This document shows positions 50,949 to 59,933 of a stretch of 64,000 nt of DNA, piece by piece. A program made the position numbers and the translations under genes. This stretch comes from Gellertiella hungarica (GTDB lineage Bacteria > Pseudomonadota > Alphaproteobacteria > Rhizobiales > Rhizobiaceae). Each line of letters opens with the position of its first letter. The first letter of the stretch is position 1. The notes below the pieces were generated by a model. That model made no database searches, was not told the DNA's origin, and worked only from the letters and a program-made list of their open reading frames with translations. The stretch is from the NCBI RefSeq assembly GCF_014197145.1, contig NZ_JACIEZ010000004.1, positions 248,001-312,000 on the forward strand, in the 5' to 3' direction.

Positions 50949-51556
50949 CCCATGGCCCTCTCCGCGTCGGAATCGGCGGACCCGTCGGCTCCGGCAAGAC
51001 GACACTGACGGAAAAGCTCTGCAAGGCCATGCGAGACCGTTATTCCGTCGCCGTCATCACCAACGACATCTACACGAAAGAGGACGCCCTGATCCTCAAC
51101 CGGCTTCAGGCGCTTCCCGAAGACCGGATCATGGGGGTGGAAACCGGGGGCTGCCCGCATACGGCCATCCGCGAGGACGCCTCGATCAACATCGCCGCCA
51201 TCAACGAAATGGTGAAGCGTTTTCCCGATCTCGACGTGATCTTCATCGAATCCGGTGGCGACAACCTTGCGGCCACCTTCTCTCCCGATCTCGTCGATCT
51301 CTCGCTTTACGTGATATCGGTCTGCCAGGGAGAGAAGATCCCCCGAAAGGGCGGGCCGGCAATCACCCGGTCCGACCTGCTGCTCATCAACAAGACCGAT
51401 CTTGCTCCCCATGTCATGGCAGATCTTGATGTCATGGAGGCCGATACAAGGCGGGTACGGGGAGCCCGCCCCTATGTCTTCACGGACCTTCTGCGCCAGA
51501 AGGGGCTCGACGAAGTGATCGCCTTCCTGGAACGCGAGGGCGGGCTGCAGGCCTGA
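50945..51556 (+). CDS. ureG: Urease accessory GTPase UreG
   Basis: The 203-residue SIMIBI GTPase has [13 protein letters not shown] (P-loop), the metal motif GCPHTA with the nickel-binding Cys and His, IFIESGGDN (Walker B type) and INKTDL for guanine recognition. It completes the ureDABCEFG operon; its ATG overlaps the ureF stop. It converges on an MFS gene three bases away. Confidence 0.97.
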   Translation: MTHGPLRVGIGGPVGSGKTTLTEKLCKAMRDRYSVAVITNDIYTKEDALILNRLQALPEDRIMGVETGGCPHTAIREDASINIAAINEMVKRFPDLDVIFIESGGDNLAATFSPDLVDLSLYVISVCQGEKIPRKGGPAITRSDLLLINKTDLAPHVMADLDVMEADTRRVRGARPYVFTDLLRQKGLDEVIAFLEREGGLQA

Positions 51557-51559
51557 CCG

Positions 51560-52783
51560 TCAGGTCCGCTGGGCGGCTGCAGTGCCGGCCGCCGCGGGGA
51601 TCGGCCGGAACATCATGGCGATCAGGAAGGCCCCGATGCCGATAGCCCAGGACCCGACATAGAGCCAGGTATAGCTTGCAAACGCATCATAGATCATCCC
51701 GCCGGCAATCGGCCCGAGGGCCATGCCGAGGCTTCCTGCCATCGACATGCCGCCGATCACGGATCCCATATGGCGGAGCGGAAAGTTCTCGCGGGCGATC
51801 ACGGCGTAAAGGGGCATGACACCCGCATAGATGAAGCCGAAGACGGCGGCCGCCGCGTAGAAGCTGCCGATCCCGCCGGCAGCCACATAGCCCAGTGCGC
51901 CAAAAGCCTGGGCAAGCAGGCCGAGGACAAGGATGTTCTTCGCCCCGAACCGGTCGCCGAGAAGCCCGAAAGCCACGCGCCCGCCCATGCCCGCCAGCCC
52001 CTCGATGCTGTAGATCGAGACCGCCGCCATCATCGGTATGCCGCAGGTGACGGCATAGCTGACCGTATGGAAGATGGGCCCGGAATGGGTCGCGCAGCAG
52101 AAGAAGTTCGTGGCAAGCAGGATGGCAAATTGCGGCGTGCGCACCACCTGCCGGAGGGTCATGGACGGGGGCTCTCCCATGACATCGGCTTGCAGGCCAG
52201 CCCCGGACCCCTCGAGAGCGGGCGGGCGCCGTACGAGCAGCGCGAGGGGAATGGTCGTCACCGCGGCGATCAGGGCGATGATCTGCATCGCCGTTCGCCA
52301 CTCGTATTGGGAAACCAGCCAGGCCGCGAAAGGCGCGACCACCATGGGTGCGATGCCCATTCCGGCCGAAACGAGCGAAACCGCGAGGCTGCGCTGCGTC
52401 TCGAACCAGCCGGTTACACTGGCCATCATGGGCGTGATGATCGCCGCCGCGGCAAGCCCCATGCAGAGGCCGAAGAGCAACTGGAACACGATGAGCGAGG
52501 GTGCCATGCTGGCCAGCGCAAGGCTGGCGGACAAAAGCATGGCGCCTCCGAGCACGACCGGCCTTGGGCCCACCCGATCCGAGAGTGTGCCGCCTGCGAT
52601 GTTGCCAAACGCCATGGATAGGAAGCCGACAGTCATCGCCGCAGAAATTCCGGTCACGGACCAGCCCGTGTCCCTCGAGATCGGCATCAGGAAAACCGGC
52701 AGCGAGAAGAGCGAGCCGATGACCATGCAGCCGAGGAAGCCACCGGCTGCGACGATGACCCAGCGATAGGGAAGGGCGGGCAT
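51560..52783 (-). CDS. MFS transporter (oxalate/formate antiporter-like)
   Basis: The 407-residue carrier starts at ATG 52783, with GGAG seven bases upstream. It has 12 predicted helices. GCMVIGSLFSLPVFLMPISRDTGWS in helix 1 and the loop GGTLSDRVGPRPVV, the MFS motif between helices 2 and 3, place it in the monocarboxylate/oxalate-formate group. Substrate is unknown. It is a single gene between the urease and RND operons. Confidence 0.86.
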   Translation of the reverse strand: MPALPYRWVIVAAGGFLGCMVIGSLFSLPVFLMPISRDTGWSVTGISAAMTVGFLSMAFGNIAGGTLSDRVGPRPVVLGGAMLLSASLALASMAPSLIVFQLLFGLCMGLAAAAIITPMMASVTGWFETQRSLAVSLVSAGMGIAPMVVAPFAAWLVSQYEWRTAMQIIALIAAVTTIPLALLVRRPPALEGSGAGLQADVMGEPPSMTLRQVVRTPQFAILLATNFFCCATHSGPIFHTVSYAVTCGIPMMAAVSIYSIEGLAGMGGRVAFGLLGDRFGAKNILVLGLLAQAFGALGYVAAGGIGSFYAAAAVFGFIYAGVMPLYAVIARENFPLRHMGSVIGGMSMAGSLGMALGPIAGGMIYDAFASYTWLYVGSWAIGIGAFLIAMMFRPIPAAAGTAAAQRT

Positions 52784-52874
52784 GTTCGTCTCCGTGATCG
52801 AGTGCGGGAGCATGCATTGACCCGGTCATGGTGCCCTGAAAAAGCTCCTGGCAAAAGAGCTTAATTCTGGGGCC

Positions 52875-52901
52875 CCGGTCCGCCTCGCGAAGGCGGACCG
52901 G
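52875..52901 (-). terminator. Hairpin downstream of RND pump gene
   Basis: Eleven-base perfect stem CCGGTCCGCCT/AGGCGGACCGG with a five-base loop, 19 bases beyond the pump stop. There is no strong U-tract on the leftward strand. Confidence 0.55.
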
Positions 52902-52919
52902 CAAAGCCGCGCAGGTGCC

Positions 52920-55900
52920 TCAGGTCCGCATCACCCGATAGATCGCCGGTATGACAAGAACGGTCAGCAGCGTCGAGGAGGCAAGGCCGAAGAGCAGGGA
53001 TATCGCAAGCCCCTGGAAGATCGGATCGGTGAGGATCACCGCAGCCCCGATGATTGCCGCAAGCGCAGTCAGCAGGATGGGCTTGAAGCGGATCGCCCCC
53101 GCTTCGATCAGGATTTCGGTGAAGGACCTGCCGGTTCTGTCCGCGTGGCGCACGAAGTCCACCAGCAGGATCGAATTGCGGACGATGATGCCCGCAAGGG
53201 CGATGAAACCGATCATCGAGGTGGCCGAGAAGGGAGCGCCGAACAGCCAGTGTCCACCGAGGATGCCGATGAAGGTCAGCGGCACGGGCGTGAGGATCAC
53301 CAGTGGCACCTTGAAGGAGCCGAACTGTCCGACGACAAGGATGTAGATCCCGAGAAGGGCGATCATGAAAGCCGCGCCCATGTCGCGGAAGGTCACCCAG
53401 GTGACTTCCCATTCCCCGTCCCAGAGCAGCGTGGAGACGCTTTCGTCCCTCGGCTGGCCATGAAGTGCGATGACGGGCTTGGGCAGGCCGGTCCAGTCCT
53501 CTGCATCCAGCGCATCCTGGACCGCAAGCATTCCGTAAAGCGGCGCTTCATATGCCCCGGCGAGCTCCGCGGTGACCATCTCGGCGCTGACGCCGTTGTG
53601 GCGGAAGATCGGCAGCGAGGTTTTCTCGTCCGTAACCCGGACCACGTCACCCAGTTCGACCACGCCACGGTCCCCCGGCAAGACATTGGCCGGCATGGGG
53701 GTTGTCAGAAAGGCCTCGTCGAGGACCTTTTCCCCCTTGGCCCTTTCGAGGCGGATCGGGATTGGCGGCCGCCCTCCGCCCCGGTGCGAATAGCCGATGG
53801 TCTTCCCGTTCGAGAGAATGGCGATCGTGTCGAAGACGTCACCTTCCTCCACATGATAGAACTCGGCATTGTCCGTGGAGACCGTGAGACGCTTGCGCCG
53901 GGCCTCAAGGCCATAGGAATTGTCGACATCGACGATGAAGGGCACGGAACGAAAGGCATGTTCGACCTTCTCAGCGACCTTCCGGCGCGTTTCGGCGTCC
54001 GGGCCATAGATCTCGGCCAGCAGCGTCGCCATTACCGGCGGGCCGGGTGGCGGTTCGACCACCTTCAGGCTTGTCCCCTCGGGAAGCTTCAGCGTGGCGA
54101 TCTTCTGCCTTATATCGAGGGCTATGTCGTGGCTGGAACGGTCCCGCTCTCCCTTGGGCGTCAGATTGATGGCCACGTCGCCCTGGTTCGGCGCCGCGCG
54201 CATGTAGGCATGCCGGACGAGACCGTTGAAGTTGAAGGGCGCTGCCGTCCCCGCATGGGTCTGCACCGAGACCACCTCCGGCATCGAGAGAACGATCCGC
54301 GCAACCGCCTGGGCAACGGCATCGGTCGCCTCGGTGGAGGAACCTTCCGGCAGGTCGAGCGTCACCGAGAGCTCCGACTTGTTGTCGAACGGCAGAAGCT
54401 TCACGGTCACGTGCTTGGTGTAGAAGAGGGAGAGCGAGCCCAGCGTCAGCACGCCGACAGCGAGGAGGAACGCCCAGCTCCTGCCCTTGGTCGCAAGGAT
54501 CGGCCTTGCGACGGCCGAATAGAGAGCGCCAAGCCGTCCACCCGCTTCCGCCTCGTGGCCATGGTGGACCGGGGCATTGCCGGCAACCTTCAGCATCAGC
54601 CAGGGCGTGACGATGACAGCGACGAAGAAGGAGAAGATCATCGCGGCGGAGGCATTGGCCGGGATGGGGCTCATGTAGGGACCCATCATCCCCGACACGA
54701 AGAGCATCGGCAGCAGGGCCGCAACGACGGTCAGCGTCGCAACGATCGTCGGGTTGCCGACCTCGGCAACAGCCTCGATGGCGCTGACCCGCCGGGAGCG
54801 GTTGTCCCCCATGCCCCAATGGCGCGCGATATTCTCGATGACGACGATGGCGTCGTCGACGAGGATGCCGATGGAGAAGATGAGCGCGAAGAGCGATACC
54901 CGGTTGAGAGTGTAGCCCATCAGCCGCGAGGCGAAGAGCGTCAGGAGAATCGTCACCGGAATGACGATGGCCACCACGAAGGCTTCGCGCCGACCGATGG
55001 AAATCCAGACAAGCGCGATGATCGAAACGGTGGCAAGTCCGAGATGATAGAGAAGCTCGTTGGCCTTCTCGTTGGCCGTTTCGCCGTAGTCGCGCGTCAC
55101 CTCGACCGACATGTCGGCCGGAATGATCCGGCCCTTCACCGCGTCTACCCGCTCGAGAACCGCATGGGCGACGACAACGGCATTGGAGCCTGCACGCTTG
55201 GCAATGGCCAAGGTTACCGAAGGCGTACGCTCGACATTGCCGCCCTCTGCCTTGCGGAGGGTGGAAACGATGGCGTCGCTCGTATCCGTAACGAAGGCGA
55301 TCGTTGCGACATCCCGGACATAGACGGGGCGGCCGTCGCGGGCCGTCAGGAGAAGATTGCCGATCTCCGCCGGGGTGTTGAGGGTTTCCCCCGCCATGAC
55401 GTCGATCTGGTCGCCCCGGTCGCGGACCATGCCAGCCGGCATGGCGGAATTTGCGCCGCCGACCTTGCCCGCGAGCTGCTGCAGCGTGATGCCGTAGAGG
55501 GCAAGTTTTTCCGGTTGCGGCGAGATGCGGATTGCCTCGCCCGTTTCGCCGACGAGATAGGTGAGGCCGACATCCTCCACCTTGGCAATTTCGTTTCGCA
55601 GCTCGCGGACCACGCGCGTCAGGTCATTGGCGCCGACGCGAGCCGCAGCTTCAGGCCGGGGCGAGAGCGTCAGCGTGACGATCGCCACGTCGTCGATGCC
55701 GCGGCCGACGATCCTGGGTTCGGGAATGCCGACCGGAATGCGGTCCATGTTTGCCCGCACCTTGTCGTGCACGCGCAGGACAGCCGCATCGGCGGAGGTG
55801 CCGACGATGAAGCGGGCAGTGACCATGACCTGGTTGTCCATGGACTGCGAATAGATGTGTTCGACGCCGTTGATGCTCTTCACGATGGTTTCGAGCGGTT

Positions 55901-56168
55901 CGGTGATGAGCTTTTCCGCGTCCGTCGCCTTGAGCCCTGGCGCAGGCACGATGATGTCGACCATCGGAACGGAGATCTGCGGCTCCTCCTCGCGGGGCAG
56001 CGTCAGCAGTGCGACCAGGCCGAAGGCGAATGCAGCAATCAGGAAAAGCGGCGTCAGGGGCGACTTGATGAAAAGCCGCGTGAGATTGCCAGCGATGCCA
56101 AGATCGCCCCGCGGCGCATCAGCCGAGACTTTTTCCGCCGCGGCATGGAGATTTGTCTGCTCGGTCAT
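52920..56168 (-). CDS. RND family efflux pump, inner-membrane subunit
   Basis: The 1082-residue protein has the RND layout: one helix, a large periplasmic loop, six helices, a second loop and five helices. LPREEEPQISVPMVDI near residue 60, and the paired aspartates of helix 4 in SIGILVDDAIVVIENI, which carry protons, are visible. It resembles the proteobacterial AcrB-like branch that has a short adaptor rather than metal pumps; no CusA-type methionine trio was identified. The gene overlaps its adaptor by four bases. With BigR sites upstream, export linked to sulfur stress is possible. Substrate is unknown. Confidence 0.92.
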   Translation of the reverse strand: MTEQTNLHAAAEKVSADAPRGDLGIAGNLTRLFIKSPLTPLFLIAAFAFGLVALLTLPREEEPQISVPMVDIIVPAPGLKATDAEKLITEPLETIVKSINGVEHIYSQSMDNQVMVTARFIVGTSADAAVLRVHDKVRANMDRIPVGIPEPRIVGRGIDDVAIVTLTLSPRPEAAARVGANDLTRVVRELRNEIAKVEDVGLTYLVGETGEAIRISPQPEKLALYGITLQQLAGKVGGANSAMPAGMVRDRGDQIDVMAGETLNTPAEIGNLLLTARDGRPVYVRDVATIAFVTDTSDAIVSTLRKAEGGNVERTPSVTLAIAKRAGSNAVVVAHAVLERVDAVKGRIIPADMSVEVTRDYGETANEKANELLYHLGLATVSIIALVWISIGRREAFVVAIVIPVTILLTLFASRLMGYTLNRVSLFALIFSIGILVDDAIVVIENIARHWGMGDNRSRRVSAIEAVAEVGNPTIVATLTVVAALLPMLFVSGMMGPYMSPIPANASAAMIFSFFVAVIVTPWLMLKVAGNAPVHHGHEAEAGGRLGALYSAVARPILATKGRSWAFLLAVGVLTLGSLSLFYTKHVTVKLLPFDNKSELSVTLDLPEGSSTEATDAVAQAVARIVLSMPEVVSVQTHAGTAAPFNFNGLVRHAYMRAAPNQGDVAINLTPKGERDRSSHDIALDIRQKIATLKLPEGTSLKVVEPPPGPPVMATLLAEIYGPDAETRRKVAEKVEHAFRSVPFIVDVDNSYGLEARRKRLTVSTDNAEFYHVEEGDVFDTIAILSNGKTIGYSHRGGGRPPIPIRLERAKGEKVLDEAFLTTPMPANVLPGDRGVVELGDVVRVTDEKTSLPIFRHNGVSAEMVTAELAGAYEAPLYGMLAVQDALDAEDWTGLPKPVIALHGQPRDESVSTLLWDGEWEVTWVTFRDMGAAFMIALLGIYILVVGQFGSFKVPLVILTPVPLTFIGILGGHWLFGAPFSATSMIGFIALAGIIVRNSILLVDFVRHADRTGRSFTEILIEAGAIRFKPILLTALAAIIGAAVILTDPIFQGLAISLLFGLASSTLLTVLVIPAIYRVMRT

Positions 56169-57136
56169 GGGACGATCACCGTTTCGCCTTCGGAAAGGCC
56201 CGTGAGGATTTCAACCATGTCGACACCGTCGACAGCACGGCGGTCGCCGCTCATCACGGCCCGCTCGACGACCTTGCCGTCTTCACGCACGGGGACGAAA
56301 TCGATGCCGGCCCGGGTAGCGACGGCAGAAGCCGGGACCATCAGCGCCTTGCGGCTGCCAACCGGAAGCTCGACAAGGACACGGGCTCCGACGAATTCGG
56401 TCGGGAGGCCCTCGACCTCCACATCCGCCGTAACGCGGCCGCCGAGGATCTCGGGGTAGATCTTCGCAAGCCGCCCGGACAGTGCTTTCCCGGAGGCGTC
56501 GATTGCAATTTGCGAACCTTCGCGGAGCGCGGCGGCGTGGCGTTCGGGAATGGCCAAGCGGAGGAAAAAGCCGCCTCCCGCAATCGTCGCCACCGTTTCG
56601 CCGGCCATGACCACGGCTTGCCGGGTGACCGGCACGGAGAGCACCTTGCCTGCGGAAGGAGCAAGGACTGCCCCTTGCGCCGCCTGCTCCACCAGCACCG
56701 AACGGCTTGCCTCGGCAGAGCGGATCTGGTTGTCGAGGACGTCCACCTGCGTCTGCAACTGATCGACACGCTGGGCGGTGGACGTGCCGCTCTTCAGCAG
56801 CTGACGGCCCCGCTCCAGTTCGGCGCGGGCATTGGCGAGCGACGCCTTGAGGCCGAGAAGCTGGGCGTCGACTGCACCGATCTGGAAATTGGTGCGGTCG
56901 TCCTTGATGCGCGCTATGACATCACCCGCGGCCACCATGTCCCCTTCCGAGACCGCAAGTTCCACAAGCGTTCCGGGAATGCGGGCACGGGCCAGCACCT
57001 GATCCTTGGCCTGGACCTGTCCGTAGACCGCCTTCATCTCGGCAATTTCGGCAGGCTTGAGGAGGAGATCGCCTGCCAGGACAGTGCCCGGTACGAGAAG
57101 ACAGCCCAGGAGAAGCGTGGAGCGGAAGGGGATCAT
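56165..57136 (-). CDS. RND efflux periplasmic adaptor subunit
   Basis: The 323-residue protein starts at ATG 57136 behind AAGGA, with a signal peptide (about residues 1-21, ending VLAG). The biotinyl-lipoyl halves (ARIPGTLVELAVSEGDMVAAGDV and APSAGKVLSVPVTRQAVVMAG) flank a short coiled-coil hairpin (about 85-140). It bridges pump and outer-membrane channel. No tolC-like gene is adjacent. Confidence 0.9.
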   Translation of the reverse strand: MIPFRSTLLLGCLLVPGTVLAGDLLLKPAEIAEMKAVYGQVQAKDQVLARARIPGTLVELAVSEGDMVAAGDVIARIKDDRTNFQIGAVDAQLLGLKASLANARAELERGRQLLKSGTSTAQRVDQLQTQVDVLDNQIRSAEASRSVLVEQAAQGAVLAPSAGKVLSVPVTRQAVVMAGETVATIAGGGFFLRLAIPERHAAALREGSQIAIDASGKALSGRLAKIYPEILGGRVTADVEVEGLPTEFVGARVLVELPVGSRKALMVPASAVATRAGIDFVPVREDGKVVERAVMSGDRRAVDGVDMVEILTGLSEGETVIVP

Positions 57137-57147
57137 GGTCAATTCCT

Positions 57148-57348
57148 TCAGAAGGCGCTTTCGCGGCCGAGACCGAGCTTGCGGAACAGCATGGCTGCCG
57201 GGCAGAAGCCGGTGAAGGCCGACTGGATCATGTTCAGGCCGATGAAGACCGTGAACCACACGAAGCCGGGATGCACGAAGTGGGTGAGCAGCAGGGATGC
57301 CAGCACCATGACGCCGGCGAACACGAGGACGGCACGATCGATACTCAA
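57148..57348 (-). CDS. DUF2892 (YgaP-type) membrane protein
   Basis: The 66-residue protein begins at TTG 57348, supported by AGGAGA six bases upstream. It has two hydrophobic helices and the conserved core GLNMIQSAFTGFCPAAMLFRKLG, where the cysteine is typical of inner-membrane DUF2892 proteins linked to sulfide metabolism. It is the first gene of the leftward BigR-linked unit and lies 11 bases before the adaptor gene. Confidence 0.88.
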   Translation of the reverse strand: MSIDRAVLVFAGVMVLASLLLTHFVHPGFVWFTVFIGLNMIQSAFTGFCPAAMLFRKLGLGRESAF

Positions 57349-57369
57349 GGGAGTTCTCCTTTAGGTTTC

Positions 57370-57393
57370 ATATCTACGAAATAACGTAGATAT
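57370..57393. promoter_or_regulatory. BigR-type operator upstream of DUF2892-RND operon
   Basis: ATATCTACG and CGTAGATAT are exact nine-base arms with six bases between. The site lies 22 bases upstream of the DUF2892 start codon, over the expected promoter. The AT-rich palindrome is like known BigR boxes. Confidence 0.7.
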
Positions 57394-57457
57394 TTACGAC
57401 ACGCTTGTCAAGCTTCCCTGGCGATCGCTGGGGAGGAAGGCGGATGACAGCTGGTGT

Positions 57458-57781
57458 TCAGTCGGGGTCGCCGCAGGCATCGCGGCCACAAAAGCTCTCG
57501 TACAGCGTGGCGACGATGGCACGGGCGGGCTCGCTCTCGATCCGGTACCAGATCGTCTGTCCTTCCCGGCGTCCTGAGATGATCCGGTCCCGGCGCAGGA
57601 GTGCGAGGTGCTGGGAGACGGTCGAATCCCGTATGCCGAGAAATTCAGCCAGCTCGCCAACGGAATGCTCTCCGTCGGTCAGGCGGCAGAGGATCAGCAG
57701 TCGGTGCCGGTTGGACAAGGACTTCAGCAGCTCGCTGGCCATGTCCGCGCCGGCGACCATCTCTTCCGGTTTTATCTTCAT
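57458..57781 (-). CDS. bigR: ArsR-type sulfide-responsive repressor BigR
   Basis: The 107-residue winged-helix protein has C32 and C98, a spacing of 66 that equals the redox pair C42/C108 of Xylella BigR, so a polysulfide or disulfide switch is likely. C103 is an extra cysteine in the tail. IRDSTVSQHLALLRRD is the recognition helix. BigR represses sulfide-detoxification genes until persulfide crosslinks its cysteines. Palindromic sites lie on both sides of the gene, before the DUF2892-RND unit and before the dioxygenase unit. Confidence 0.88.
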   Translation of the reverse strand: MKIKPEEMVAGADMASELLKSLSNRHRLLILCRLTDGEHSVGELAEFLGIRDSTVSQHLALLRRDRIISGRREGQTIWYRIESEPARAIVATLYESFCGRDACGDPD

Positions 57782-57882
57782 AGATACGTATTTACATTAA
57801 TTATTCCACCCAGACAAGCGCGCGTCGTCGCCCTTGCAAATTTTATCGATCATATGTATCTACGAAACATCGTATCTAATTG
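57780..57882. promoter_or_regulatory. BigR-type sites between bigR and persulfide dioxygenase gene
   Basis: GTATCTACGAAACATCGTATCTA (57857-57879 in pattern) shares ATCTACGAAA with the site at 57370 but its right arm is less symmetric. ATACGTAT (57784-57791) is a perfect palindrome next to the bigR start. They should control the divergent bigR and dioxygenase promoters. Confidence 0.55.
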
Positions 57883-57897
57883 ACGAGGGTACATGTC

Positions 57898-58779
57898 ATG
57901 ATCAGTAAGGACGATGTTCTGCACCCCGAGGTGACCGCGTTCTTCGACGCGGCGACCAACACCGTCTCCTATGTCGTGCGCGACCCGGCTTCGCGCTCGG
58001 CGGCCATCATCGATTCCGTGCTGGATTTCGACTATGCGGCCGGCCGGATCTCCTACGAATCCGCCGACCGTATCATAGACTTCGTGCGTGCCAACGATCT
58101 CGCGGTCGAATGGCTGATCGAGACCCACGTGCATGCAGATCACCTCTCGGCTGCGCCCTATCTGCAGGAAGCGCTCGGCGGGCGGATCGGTATCGGCGCG
58201 GGCATCCGGACCGTTCAGGACACCTTTGGCAAGATCTTCAACGAAGGAACGGCCTTCGAGCGGGATGGGAGCCAGTTCGACCATCTGTTTTCCGACGGCG
58301 AGACCTACCGGATCGGATCGCTGCTGGGGAAGGCCCTTCACACGCCCGGCCACACGCCTGCCTGCATGACACATGTCATCGGCGATGCGGCCTTTGTCGG
58401 CGACACGCTGTTCATGCCCGACGGTGGGACGGCGCGCGCCGACTTTCCGGGAGGCGACGCACGCATGCTCTACCGCTCCATCCGCCGCATCCTCGACCTG
58501 CCCCCGGAGACCCGCCTCTTCATGTGCCACGACTATGGTCCGGGCGGGCGGGAAATACGCTGGGAAACAACCGTTGCCGCCGAGCGCGCCGACAACATCC
58601 ACGTCCGCGACGGCGTCTCGGAAGATGAGTTCGTCGCCATGCGCACCGCCAGGGATGCCACGCTTTCCATGCCGAAGCTGATCATTCCGTCTATCCAGGT
58701 GAACATGAAGGCCGGGGCGTTACCGGAGAAGGACACCAACGGGACGCGCTATCTCAAAGTCCCGCTCGACGCATTCTAG
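57898..58779 (+). CDS. blh: MBL-fold persulfide dioxygenase (Blh/ETHE1-like)
   Basis: The 293-residue metallo-beta-lactamase-fold protein starts at ATG 57898. Its iron site shows THVHADHLS, HTPGHTPACM, the bridging aspartate in VGDTLF and MCHDYG. It fits ETHE1/Blh enzymes that oxidise glutathione persulfide to sulfite in the cytosol. GRE-type ends (NMKAGALPEKDTNGTRYLKVP) are conserved. It is separate here from the DUF442 domain that some Blh proteins carry as a fusion; that domain is encoded next. Confidence 0.9.
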   Translation: MISKDDVLHPEVTAFFDAATNTVSYVVRDPASRSAAIIDSVLDFDYAAGRISYESADRIIDFVRANDLAVEWLIETHVHADHLSAAPYLQEALGGRIGIGAGIRTVQDTFGKIFNEGTAFERDGSQFDHLFSDGETYRIGSLLGKALHTPGHTPACMTHVIGDAAFVGDTLFMPDGGTARADFPGGDARMLYRSIRRILDLPPETRLFMCHDYGPGGREIRWETTVAAERADNIHVRDGVSEDEFVAMRTARDATLSMPKLIIPSIQVNMKAGALPEKDTNGTRYLKVPLDAF

Positions 58780-58788
58780 GAGACAATC

Positions 58789-59169
58789 ATGCTGGGAAAC
58801 CTCCTCGCACTCTTCATGGGAAAGGGAAGAAAAATGGTACAGGTTCGCAAGATCGATTCCGGTTTCGACGTCGCAGGGCAGCTCGTGCCCGATCAGATGG
58901 CCGAAGTCTCGACGCTCGGCTACAAGCGGGTTATCTGCATGCGGCCGGACAACGAGGGCTTCAACCAGCCCGCCTTTGCCGATATCGCGGCCGCAGCCGA
59001 CAAGGCCGGGCTCACGGCGATCTATTTCCCCGTCGTCCCCGGACAGATGACGCCGGATCAGGCCCGAAAGCTGAAGACCATTCTGGGCAGCGAGAGTGGG
59101 CCGGTGCTGGCCTTCTGCGCTTCGGGTAACCGCTGCGCGGCGGCTTACGACATGGCAAGGCGGGTCTGA
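58789..59169 (+). CDS. DUF442 / TIGR01244-type sulfurtransferase
   Basis: The 126-residue protein starts at ATG 58789 behind AGGAGA; a second ATG at 58834 (MVQVRKIDSGF) is where homology begins. LGYKRVICMRPDNEG and the phosphatase-like loop FCASGNRC (nucleophilic Cys and Arg) are family features. It probably moves sulfane sulfur beside the persulfide dioxygenase. The stop overlaps the exporter start. Confidence 0.87.
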   Translation: MLGNLLALFMGKGRKMVQVRKIDSGFDVAGQLVPDQMAEVSTLGYKRVICMRPDNEGFNQPAFADIAAAADKAGLTAIYFPVVPGQMTPDQARKLKTILGSESGPVLAFCASGNRCAAAYDMARRV

Positions 59170-59933
59170 TGCTGGCCGCCATCGCCTCCGGAGGAGCGGT
59201 CGGCTTCATGCTCGGCCTGGTGGGTGGCGGAGGATCGATCCTTGCCACACCGCTGCTTCTCTACGGCGTCGGCGTTCGTGATCCGCATGTGGCGATCGGC
59301 ACGAGCGCCCTGGCGGTTGCACTCAACGCCTATGTCAATCTCGCTGCCCACGCCCTCAAGGGACATGTGCGCTGGAAATGCGGCAGCGTCTTCGCGGGCA
59401 TTGGCGTTCTTGGCACGCTTGCGGGATCGACGCTCGGCAAATGGATGGACGGCCATGCCCTTCTGTTCCTGTTCGGCCTGCTCATGCTCGCGATCGGCGC
59501 ACTGATGCTGCGGCCGAGGAGTGCCACGGCAAGGCTTGAAGCATCTGACACCAGGACATGCCTTCGCACGGGCGCACTCGCGCTCGCCACCGGTGCTGCC
59601 TCCGGCTTCTTCGGCATCGGCGGCGGCTTCCTCATCGTGCCGGCTCTGATGTTCGCAACCGGAATGTCGATGATCAACGCGGTCGGCACCTCGCTTCTCT
59701 CCGTCGGCACATTCGGCCTTGCCACGGCCGCCAACTATGCCCATTCCGGGTTGATCGACTGGCCGGTGGCGGCGGAATTCGTTGCAGGGGGCGCTGCCGG
59801 CGGTACGGCCGGAATGCTTCTCGCCACGCGGCTTGCGGGCATGAAGAGCGTTCTCAACCGCATTCTCGCGCTGCTGATCCTGCTGGTCGGAGCTTACGTG
59901 CTCTGGAAGAGCGGGCTCGAACTCATGCGATGA
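59169..59933 (+). CDS. TauE/SafE family sulfite exporter
   Basis: The 254-residue membrane protein has about eight helices. GLVGGGGSILATPLLLYGVG and GFFGIGGGFLIVPALM are the two TauE/SafE repeats. The ATG shares a base with the preceding TGA. Export of sulfite formed by the dioxygenase is the logical role. Its 3' end overlaps the convergent lysR by 11 bases. Confidence 0.9.
   Translation: MLAAIASGGAVGFMLGLVGGGGSILATPLLLYGVGVRDPHVAIGTSALAVALNAYVNLAAHALKGHVRWKCGSVFAGIGVLGTLAGSTLGKWMDGHALLFLFGLLMLAIGALMLRPRSATARLEASDTRTCLRTGALALATGAASGFFGIGGGFLIVPALMFATGMSMINAVGTSLLSVGTFGLATAANYAHSGLIDWPVAAEFVAGGAAGGTAGMLLATRLAGMKSVLNRILALLILLVGAYVLWKSGLELMR

Noticed and set aside
27709-51556. Direct pathway from the arginine locus to urease through guanidinobutyrate and urea
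   Set aside because: No guanidinobutyrase or guanidinobutyraldehyde dehydrogenase is in the window, and the urease operon is 10 kb away with unrelated genes between; a link is possible but unsupported.
53145-56459. 1104-codon + strand open frame over the RND pump
   Set aside because: Exact shadow of the pump and adaptor genes, with no recognisable domain.
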